Below, piece after piece: positions 1-5,602 of a stretch of 6,391 bases of DNA. Where the stretch lies: the NCBI GenBank assembly GCA_025355705.1, contig JANXZD010000419.1, positions 1 to 6,391 on the forward strand, given 5' to 3'. The notes under the pieces are model-generated. The model was not told the origin of the DNA. It did no database searches and was given only the letters and a program-made list of their open reading frames with translations. The stretch is from Bacteroidota bacterium. GTDB taxonomy: Bacteria > Bacteroidota > Ignavibacteria > UBA10030 > UBA8401. The translations under genes and the position numbers were made by a program. Each line of letters opens with the position of its first letter. Positions within the stretch are counted from its first letter, which is position 1.

Positions 1-2271
1 GTTGGCCCGGATCAAGTAATCGAGATGCTCGGGCTTATAGGTGACACAGCAGATAATATCCCCGGCGTTCCGGGTGTTGGACCGAAAACTGCACTGCCAC
101 TTGTTCTAAAATATAAAACCATAGAAAATATTCTTGATAATATCGATTCCATTCCACAAAAGGGTCTTCAGGAAAAACTCCGTAGCAACAGAGAGCTCGC
201 GCTTCTTTCTAAACATTTGGTGACGATTGACATCAATGTTCCAATCAAAGTGGACATCCATCATCTCAAAGCAAAAGAGAAGGATATTCCCGGACTCATT
301 AAGCTGTATGAACATCTCGAGTTCAAAACTTTTGCGAAACGTCTGAAAGAAAAAAGTGTTGTTGAAAATTTAACGGAGAAGAAAAATGAGCCGTTAGAGG
401 AAGAAACAGCGATCTTACAAGATATCAATTCGACAAAACATAACTATACCGTTGTTAAAAAAGATGCTGAATATTTGAAATTACTGGGAGAACTTAAAAA
501 AGCAAAAGCATTTGTGTTCGATACCGAAACAACTTCCACTGATGCACTCCGTGCTGAATTGGTTGGAATTGCATTTGCTTTAGAAAAGCAAAAGGCATAT
601 TACATTCCCGTGATTGATAATGCGGTTCAGGAAAACGAAGATGACCTGTTTACTGGAAAAACCGAACGAAAACGGGAAGGTTTCCCCATCGAACGAATCG
701 TGAAAGATCTTAAAGTGATATTTGAGAACGAAAAGATCAAAAAGTACGGACAGAATATAAAATATGATTCGCTCGTTCTATCTGCCAAAGGAATTATTGT
801 AGCCGGAATTAGTTTTGATACAATGATCGCGGCGTATGTGCTCCGTTCCGATAAACAGCACTCCCTTGATTCGCTCGCTTCAGAATTGTTGAATTATAAA
901 ATGGTTTCGTTTGATGAATTGACCAATGATGGAAAGAAAGATATTCGTGATATTCCAACTGAAGAAGTCGGTCATTATTCCGCAGAAGATGCTGACATTA
1001 CTCTGCAGATCGTAGATATACTCCACGATAAGATCTCGTCGAATGGGTTAAAGACTCTCTGTACTGAAATCGAATTTCCATTGATCGAAGTGTTGAGCGC
1101 AATGGAAATCTCCGGCGTAAAGATTGATATTCCATTCCTGGCAACGATGTCGGGAGAGATTGGGGCAACGCTTGATGAACTGATCAAGAAGATCTATAAA
1201 CTTGCAGACGAAAAATTTAATATCAATTCAACTCAGCAATTGGCTAAAATTCTTTTTGAAAAATTAAAGCTCCGCTCGGTGAAAAAGACCAAAACAGGAT
1301 TTTCAACCGATGTTGCTGTTTTGGAAGCCTTGCGGAAAGAACATCCGATTGTGGAACATCTTCTGGAATACCGGCAGTTACAGAAATTAAAATCAACGTA
1401 CGTCGACGCATTACCGAAGCTTATTCATCCTCAAACAGGAAAAGTTCATACTTCGTTCAATCAAACTGTCGCAGCTACCGGACGACTCTCCAGCAGCGAT
1501 CCCAATCTGCAAAATATTCCAATCCGTACAGAACTTGGAAGAAAAATGCGAAAAGCATTCATTCCTTCGAACAAGAATTCACTTATTCTCTCTGCTGATT
1601 ATTCACAGATCGAATTAAGAATTATGGCGCATATTTCCGGTGACCAAGGCTTGCTCGATGCATTCAACAATCACGAAGATATCCATTCATCAACAGCAGC
1701 AAAAGTTTTTGGTGTCAGTCAAAAAGATATCACGCGGGATATGCGCCGAAAAGCAAAAGAAGTGAATTTTGGAATTATGTATGGTATCGGTCCGTTTGGA
1801 CTAGCATCACGTTTAGATATTACTCAATCTGAAGCGAAAGAGATTATTCAAAAATATTTCGAAAGATTCCCAAAAGTGAACCAATATATTTCAGAAACAA
1901 TTGCTTCTGCACACACCAATGGATATGTAGAAACATTAAAAGGACGACGGAGATATTTGGCTGATATTAACAATAAGAATCAAAATATCCGAGGGAATGC
2001 TGAACGACAGGCCATCAATATGCCGATCCAAGGAACTGCCGCCGATATGATAAAACTCGCGATGATTGGAATTCACCGTGAGCTGAATTTTAAGAAACTC
2101 AAAAGTAAAATGATTCTGCAAGTTCATGATGAATTAGTATTTGATATTGTAAAGAACGAAGAGACAGTGATGAGGAAATTGGTCCACGAACAAATGCGGA
2201 CTGCGATGACGTTGAACGTCCCTCTAGAAGTTGAGATTGGAGTTGGTGCAAATTGGTTGGAAGCACACTAA
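1..2271 (+). CDS. polA: DNA polymerase I, 5'-truncated by window edge
   Basis: This enzyme fills gaps and removes RNA primers during lagging-strand synthesis and excision repair. The frame is open from base 1, so the gene starts outside the window; matching motif C to E. coli PolA (928 aa) suggests about 170-180 missing residues, i.e. most of the 5'-nuclease catalytic core. Residues below count from the Met codon at 25. The end of the 5'-nuclease domain is present, with the helix-hairpin-helix signature GDTADNIPGVPGVG at 6-19. The 3'-5' exonuclease domain (about 140-340) keeps its acidic residues: D166 and E168 (FDTET), D248 (NIKYD) and Y318/D322 (YSAED), so proofreading looks intact. The polymerase domain has motif A (DYSQIELR, D525), motif B (R574, K578, F582, Y586) and motif C (VHDE, D702/E703). 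F582 is the position that discriminates against dideoxynucleotides in the family. No frameshift is seen. It converges on the minus-strand genes. Confidence 0.97.
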   Translation, partial: VGPDQVIEMLGLIGDTADNIPGVPGVGPKTALPLVLKYKTIENILDNIDSIPQKGLQEKLRSNRELALLSKHLVTIDINVPIKVDIHHLKAKEKDIPGLIKLYEHLEFKTFAKRLKEKSVVENLTEKKNEPLEEETAILQDINSTKHNYTVVKKDAEYLKLLGELKKAKAFVFDTETTSTDALRAELVGIAFALEKQKAYYIPVIDNAVQENEDDLFTGKTERKREGFPIERIVKDLKVIFENEKIKKYGQNIKYDSLVLSAKGIIVAGISFDTMIAAYVLRSDKQHSLDSLASELLNYKMVSFDELTNDGKKDIRDIPTEEVGHYSAEDADITLQIVDILHDKISSNGLKTLCTEIEFPLIEVLSAMEISGVKIDIPFLATMSGEIGATLDELIKKIYKLADEKFNINSTQQLAKILFEKLKLRSVKKTKTGFSTDVAVLEALRKEHPIVEHLLEYRQLQKLKSTYVDALPKLIHPQTGKVHTSFNQTVAATGRLSSSDPNLQNIPIRTELGRKMRKAFIPSNKNSLILSADYSQIELRIMAHISGDQGLLDAFNNHEDIHSSTAAKVFGVSQKDITRDMRRKAKEVNFGIMYGIGPFGLASRLDITQSEAKEIIQKYFERFPKVNQYISETIASAHTNGYVETLKGRRRYLADINNKNQNIRGNAERQAINMPIQGTAADMIKLAMIGIHRELNFKKLKSKMILQVHDELVFDIVKNEETVMRKLVHEQMRTAMTLNVPLEVEIGVGANWLEAH

Positions 2272-2283
2272 GTAATGTGATGT

Positions 2284-2330
2284 TACAGAGACACATTAAC
2301 AGTGACAGTATCTTTTGATGTGTTTCTGTA
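2284..2330 (+). terminator. Probable intrinsic terminator of polA
   Basis: The arms TACAGAGACACAT (2284-2296) and ATGTGTTTCTGTA (2318-2330) pair over 13 bp with one G-U wobble, and the stem can extend by three weaker pairs to leave a 15-nt loop. It begins 13 bases after the polA stop. On the + strand it is followed by a T-rich but interrupted tract (2331-2349). Read on the minus strand the wobbles become A-C mismatches and no T tract follows, so it suits polA better than the opposing gene. The right arm ends exactly against the stop codon of the convergent membrane gene. It may still block or stabilise the opposing transcript, but this is inference. Confidence 0.6.
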
Positions 2331-2846
2331 TTACAATTTCTTTTCTTTCTTGGAAAATAGCAGCAATACTCCAAATAAAATAATTGCGACCGGCCAATAT
2401 GTTCGAATGGCTTCTTTAATATCACTGGGATAAAAGAATCCAATTTCCGTCATCATGAATGCAGTGCCTAAGCCGATGAATATGAATGCAGGAACAAGAA
2501 GATGAAATTCGGTGAACGTAAAGATAAATAGCATTAAAAATGATAATCCAAAAGCGATCAGAAAACCCGGAACGAAGATAAATGGAGTACTTTCAATAAA
2601 TCCATATTTCCCCAGTAACAAAACTATCCCGGAATAGAAACATAAACTTCCAAAAAATAATGATTGCCGAATAGTCGTAACAAATGACCGGATGATCATC
2701 ACTCCTCCGTATACAACTAAACCGAGCAATAATAACGATCCTCCGTCAAGATGAAGGATATGTAACTGCCGTAACAATAATCCAACACCAAGAATGACAA
2801 GGATAATGCCAAATACCGGAATACGTTTTATTTTTTGATTATCCAT
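2331..2846 (-). CDS. Small polytopic membrane protein (LiaI/LiaF-like, DUF5668-type helices)
   Basis: The 171-residue product is almost entirely hydrophobic, with about six predicted membrane helices (roughly residues 10-28, 36-54, 62-79, 88-110, 115-134, 149-165), a short basic N-terminus (MDNQKIKR) and a lysine-rich C-terminus (SKKEKKL). There is no cleavable signal peptide and no catalytic motif. The helices appear to be three repeats of a two-helix unit, each with a small G-rich first helix. The last unit ends in WPVAIILFG, typical of the LiaI/LiaF-like (DUF5668-type) membrane region. The start codon overlaps the stop of the PspC-domain gene (TAATG), and only a weak AGG (2854-2856) lies 7 bases upstream, so translation is probably coupled. 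A role in envelope stress sensing together with its neighbour is inferred from context; the exact function is unknown. It is the last gene of its run before polA. Confidence 0.8.
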   Translation of the reverse strand: MDNQKIKRIPVFGIILVILGVGLLLRQLHILHLDGGSLLLLGLVVYGGVMIIRSFVTTIRQSLFFGSLCFYSGIVLLLGKYGFIESTPFIFVPGFLIAFGLSFLMLFIFTFTEFHLLVPAFIFIGLGTAFMMTEIGFFYPSDIKEAIRTYWPVAIILFGVLLLFSKKEKKL

Positions 2847-3553
2847 TATGATACCTGCGCAGTAGTGATATTTTCATAAGGAACAACGATTGCAATCAAA
2901 ACATAGAGAACAAATCCAGCCCCAAACGATGCAAGACAAAGAACCACATATAACATTCTGATCAAACTTGGATCAATTCCGAAATATTGTGCAAGACCGC
3001 CGCACACTCCAAATAATTTTTTATCTACAAGCGAGCGTCTGAAATCACGATATGAACGCGATTGAAAAGATGGCTCAATTGAAGTTGAGGTATCATTTTT
3101 CTTTTCGGCATTATTATTGGTAGTATTGTTTTCAATCTGTGCTTGTCGATAATAGATAACGGCCATTCCAACGATGATCAGCATTACGGGAAGAATAAAC
3201 TCGACAGCACCTTCAATAAAATTGAAGAAGTGAAAGACATCAAGATTCGCCAATAAGAGTATAACGCCGACAGCAACAAGTGCTATCCCAAACCAATTCC
3301 TGACATTTGCACTTTGTTGATATAGTGGCTTACTTTCAGATGAAGGAACTTGGTCTGAAAAGGCAAATGGTTTTTTAGGAACAATAAAAATTGCTGCAAT
3401 ATAAAGAACGATTCCTGTTCCACCGAATAAAACCATTAAAACAAATAATATACGTATAACAACCGGATCGACGTCAAAATATTCTGCAAGTCCACCACAC
3501 ACACCTGCAAATACTTTGTTAGTTTGTGATCGAAATAAACGTTGATTGTTCAT
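2846..3553 (-). CDS. Membrane protein with two PspC domains flanking a two-helix core
   Basis: The family takes its name from phage shock protein C, an inner-membrane protein that senses envelope stress in enterobacteria; here the role is inferred. The 235-residue product has an N-terminal PspC domain (about 4-60) with GVCGGLAEYFDVDPVVIR at 17-34 and a membrane helix after it, and a second PspC domain (about 171-226) with GVCGGLAQYFGIDPSLIR at 182-199, again followed by a helix. Between them lie two more helices (about 86-104 and 117-135) of LiaI/LiaF type and a polar linker rich in N, E, K, S and T (about 138-168). A GTG at 3559 extends the frame by two codons, but AAGGAG (3559-3564) would then abut or overlap it; the ATG at 3553 has a normal 5-base spacer, so I chose that. 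It follows the cyclo-ligase gene by 45 bases and overlaps the next membrane gene by one base. Confidence 0.88.
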   Translation of the reverse strand: MNNQRLFRSQTNKVFAGVCGGLAEYFDVDPVVIRILFVLMVLFGGTGIVLYIAAIFIVPKKPFAFSDQVPSSESKPLYQQSANVRNWFGIALVAVGVILLLANLDVFHFFNFIEGAVEFILPVMLIIVGMAVIYYRQAQIENNTTNNNAEKKNDTSTSIEPSFQSRSYRDFRRSLVDKKLFGVCGGLAQYFGIDPSLIRMLYVVLCLASFGAGFVLYVLIAIVVPYENITTAQVS

Positions 3554-3558
3554 ATTCA

Positions 3559-3564
3559 CTCCTT
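3559..3564 (-). promoter_or_regulatory. Ribosome binding site deciding the start of the twin-PspC gene
   Basis: The minus strand reads AAGGAG, then five bases (TGAAT), then ATG at 3553. The in-frame GTG at 3559 shares its G with the end of this motif, leaving no spacer, so the ATG is the supported start. Confidence 0.75.
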
Positions 3565-3598
3565 CAAGTTCGTTAAACTATTACGATAGTGTGAATAA

Positions 3599-4165
3599 TT
3601 AGTTGCGACAGCGAATGATTTCATTTTCGGTGACAACAAATGAGACTGGAACGTCTGTTGGTTCTTGAGGAACTTCATTAACTAATTGAAATTCATATAC
3701 GAGTGAGATAACTGGTAATTTGATGTTGTAAAGAAATCGGTCATAAAATCCAGCCCCAAAACCGAGCCTGTTTCCTTTCCGATCGACCGCAAGTGCCGGA
3801 ACAATAATAACTTGCATTTCTGACACGGAAACCGGTCGGTACATTCTCGGTTCCAAAATCCCGTAGGCACCGCCAACAAGTTCACTCAACGAGAATAGTT
3901 CGGAATGTTTCATTTGTTTGGTTGCTTTGTCTCCAATCGGAACAACCACACGTTTTTTTTGCTTCAGCAACATTCGAATAAGTTCGTGCGTATCTACTTC
4001 ATTTTTCTTGGATGAAATGTACGTGTGAACAACTTCTGCGCGAAAAAATTCCGGCATTGATACTAGATTCTCAAGTATCAATGAAGAGCGTTCACGACAA
4101 TCAGTTTTGGATAGACCTTCTCGTTGGTTTTTTAATTTTTCACGGAGTAAGATTTTTGAATCCAT
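3599..4165 (-). CDS. 5-formyltetrahydrofolate cyclo-ligase (5,10-methenyltetrahydrofolate synthetase)
   Basis: This cytosolic enzyme uses ATP to convert 5-formyl-THF to 5,10-methenyl-THF, returning a storage or inhibitory folate to the one-carbon pool. The 188-residue length is usual for the family. The N-terminus has the basic pattern KILLREKLKNQR (4-15), matching the conserved Lys/Arg stretch of the family. The signature loop GNRLGFGAGFYDRFL lies near 131-145 and follows VPALAVDRK; this is the ATP/folate-binding motif (GxRLGxGxGxYDR). The sequence runs to a complete C-terminus with no breaks. Upstream lies the terminator of frr only 32 bases away, with no recognisable Shine-Dalgarno sequence before the ATG; downstream is the twin-PspC gene after 45 bases. 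The start is kept because the N-terminus aligns with the family. The E. coli homologue is called ygfA (also fau); I leave the symbol blank because naming differs between lineages. Confidence 0.93.
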   Translation of the reverse strand: MDSKILLREKLKNQREGLSKTDCRERSSLILENLVSMPEFFRAEVVHTYISSKKNEVDTHELIRMLLKQKKRVVVPIGDKATKQMKHSELFSLSELVGGAYGILEPRMYRPVSVSEMQVIIVPALAVDRKGNRLGFGAGFYDRFLYNIKLPVISLVYEFQLVNEVPQEPTDVPVSFVVTENEIIRCRN

Positions 4166-4197
4166 TGTATTATCAGGTATAGTGGATCTTTAAACCG

Positions 4198-4223
4198 AAA
4201 AGCCCCGCAGAAGCGGGACTTTT
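4198..4223 (-). terminator. Intrinsic terminator after frr
   Basis: On the minus strand the sequence reads AAAAGTCCCGC, TTCT, GCGGGGCTTTT. This forms an 11-bp stem (five continuous GC pairs, one G-U wobble, then GC and four A-U pairs) with a 4-nt loop, and the tract TTTTCGGTTT follows. It starts 17 bases beyond the frr stop codon, so it should end the tsf-pyrH-frr transcript. On the + strand the wobble turns into a C-A mismatch, and no + strand gene ends here. Confidence 0.88.
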
Positions 4224-4240
4224 CTTTTGCTTCAATTTAT

Positions 4241-4801
4241 TTACACTTCCATTATTTCTTTTTCTTTAATCGCTAAAAGATTATCAATCTCTTTTGTATA
4301 TTTATCGGTATATTTTTGAACTTCTTGTTCACCACGTTTTCGGTCATCTTCAGAAAAATGTTCTTCTTTCTCAGACTTTTTCAACAACTCATTCTCATCT
4401 CGACGAATATTTCGAATTGCAACTTTCCCTTCTTCTCCAAATTTTTTTACAAGTTTAACGAGTTCTTTACGACGTTCTTCATTTAACATTGGAATCGGAA
4501 CTCGGACTATTTTCCCGTCAATGCTTGGATTAAGTCCGAGATTTGCAATAGTGATTCCTTTTTCAATTGGCTGTAGCATACCGTTATCCCACGGAGTAAC
4601 AGCAAGCATATGTACGTCCACAACACTTATTGAACCAACTTGATTGAGCGGCATCAATGTTCCGTATGCATCAACTTTAACCGTATCTAAAAGTGCAGTT
4701 GTGGCTTTACCAGTACGTACCTTCACCAGTTCGTGTCGGACACTTTCAACAGCCTTTTGCATTCGTGTTTCACAGCTTTTTAAGATATCTTTTAATTGCA
4801 T
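4241..4801 (-). CDS. frr: Ribosome recycling factor
   Basis: RRF acts with EF-G after termination to split the 70S ribosome and release mRNA and tRNA. The 186-residue length is standard (E. coli 185). Domain I is the three-helix bundle made by about residues 1-29 and 105-186; domain II, the small beta domain, lies between. Recognisable signatures are VRTGKATTALLD (28-39), PLNQVGSI (51-58), TPWD (69-72), LGLNPSIDGKIVRVPIP (88-104), LNEERRKELVK (106-116) and the arginine-rich NIRRDE (131-136) in the ribosome-contacting face. The start ATG has a strong GGAGG at 4809-4813 with a 7-base spacer. It sits 19 bases after pyrH, its usual neighbour, and is followed by an intrinsic terminator, so it is the last gene of the translation operon. 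Nothing is unusual in the protein. Confidence 0.98.
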   Translation of the reverse strand: MQLKDILKSCETRMQKAVESVRHELVKVRTGKATTALLDTVKVDAYGTLMPLNQVGSISVVDVHMLAVTPWDNGMLQPIEKGITIANLGLNPSIDGKIVRVPIPMLNEERRKELVKLVKKFGEEGKVAIRNIRRDENELLKKSEKEEHFSEDDRKRGEQEVQKYTDKYTKEIDNLLAIKEKEIMEV

Positions 4802-4820
4802 AATGGTACCTCCGATATTG

Positions 4821-5552
4821 TTATACTGTTGGGGCAGATTGTGTTACTGTCGTTCCAATATTCTCACCAAGCACAAGTCGAAGCAAATTATTCTTTATGT
4901 TCATATTAAAAACACCGATCGGGAGTTTATTCTCTTTACACAACGTTATTGCCGTCATATCCATCACTTTTAAGTTCTTCTTAAAAACATCATCATAGTT
5001 TATCAAGGAATATTGTTTTGCTTTTGGATTTTTTTCTGGATCGGAATCGTATATCCCGTCAACTCGAGTCCCTTTGATAATGATTCCTGCTTCAATTTCT
5101 ATCCCTCGAAGCACTGCTGCTGTATCCGTTGTAAAGTACGGATTTCCGGTTCCTGCTGCAAAAATAACAATGCGATTTTTTTCCAAATGTCTAACCGCAC
5201 GACGGCGAATATATGGTTCTGCAATCCGATCCATATTAATTGCCGTTTGACATCGAGTATACATTCCATGATGCTCCAATGAACTTTGCAGAGCTAATCC
5301 ATTGATCACGGTGGCAAGCATACCCATATGGTCGCCAGTGACCTTATCGATTCCGTCCGTAGAGTTTTCAATACCACGATAGATATTACCTCCGCCAATC
5401 ACAATTCCGATTTGAACGCCAAGATTATGCACCAATTTAATCTCTTCTGCATACTGACCCAATATTTTCGGATCAATTCCAAACTCTTGGTCTCCCATCA
5501 GTGCTTCACCGCTTAATTTCAGCAGAATGCGTTTATACTTTGGGGTTGCCAT
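4821..5552 (-). CDS. pyrH: UMP kinase (uridylate kinase)
   Basis: This cytosolic enzyme phosphorylates UMP to UDP with ATP in pyrimidine nucleotide synthesis; bacterial UMP kinases belong to the amino-acid kinase fold and are hexameric and allosterically controlled. Numbering from the ATG at 5552 (243 aa; E. coli 241): KLSGEAL at 12-18 and GGGNIYRG at 53-60 form the phosphate-binding loops, TGDHMGMLAT at 72-81 contacts UMP, GTGNPYFTTDTAA at 134-146 is the acceptor-site segment, and KGTRVDGIYDSDP at 160-172 is the nucleotide-binding segment. The C-terminus carries a short tail (TQSAPTV) after the usual GTTV. Two consecutive ATGs exist (5555 and 5552); AGGAG at 5560-5564 gives spacers of 4 and 7 bases, and I prefer the second because 7 matches frr. 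It is preceded by a hairpin after tsf and followed 19 bases later by frr. Confidence 0.98.
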   Translation of the reverse strand: MATPKYKRILLKLSGEALMGDQEFGIDPKILGQYAEEIKLVHNLGVQIGIVIGGGNIYRGIENSTDGIDKVTGDHMGMLATVINGLALQSSLEHHGMYTRCQTAINMDRIAEPYIRRRAVRHLEKNRIVIFAAGTGNPYFTTDTAAVLRGIEIEAGIIIKGTRVDGIYDSDPEKNPKAKQYSLINYDDVFKKNLKVMDMTAITLCKENKLPIGVFNMNIKNNLLRLVLGENIGTTVTQSAPTV

Positions 5553-5559
5553 CATTAAG

Positions 5560-5564
5560 CTCCT
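5560..5564 (-). promoter_or_regulatory. Ribosome binding site of pyrH
   Basis: AGGAG on the minus strand stands 7 bases before the ATG at 5552 and 4 bases before the ATG at 5555. Spacing favours the second ATG, but either could be used. The motif starts only nine bases after the base of the upstream hairpin, so folding, termination or a paused polymerase there could affect pyrH expression. Confidence 0.7.
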
Positions 5565-5573
5565 AATAAAAAG

Positions 5574-5595
5574 AAAGGTCTCAAATGAGACCTTT
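5574..5595 (-). terminator. Terminator-like hairpin in the tsf-pyrH gap (attenuator candidate)
   Basis: The minus strand carries a perfect inverted repeat, AAAGGTCTCA and TGAGACCTTT, giving 9-10 bp with a 2-4 nt loop, followed by CTTTTTATT. It lies 7 bases after the tsf stop and has the form of an intrinsic terminator. Only about 20 bases remain between it and the pyrH start, too few for a separate promoter with its -35 and -10 boxes, so partial termination with read-through, or an mRNA-processing or stabilising role, is more likely than a full stop. This interpretation is inferred. Confidence 0.7.
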
Positions 5596-5602
5596 CAGAT
5601 TG

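Noticed and set aside
2099..2443. A 114-codon minus-strand open frame across the polA end and the neighbouring membrane gene
   Set aside because: It overlaps two well-supported coding regions, shows no family resemblance and has no ribosome binding site that I can see; it is a shadow frame crossing the terminator hairpin.
3557..3559. GTG at 3559 as the start of the twin-PspC gene
   Set aside because: It touches the AAGGAG motif with no spacer, while the ATG six bases later has a normal spacer.
4169..4174. GATAAT as a -10 box for a leaderless or short-leader cyclo-ligase transcript
   Set aside because: It lies three bases before the ATG, so a start site at the usual distance would fall inside the coding region, and no -35-like sequence stands 16-18 bases upstream.
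4644..5516. Several plus-strand open frames (4644-4973, 5013-5282, 5328-5516) opposite frr and pyrH
   Set aside because: They are antisense to highly conserved genes, rich in Cys, Phe and Ser as expected of reverse-frame translation, and have no recognisable domain.
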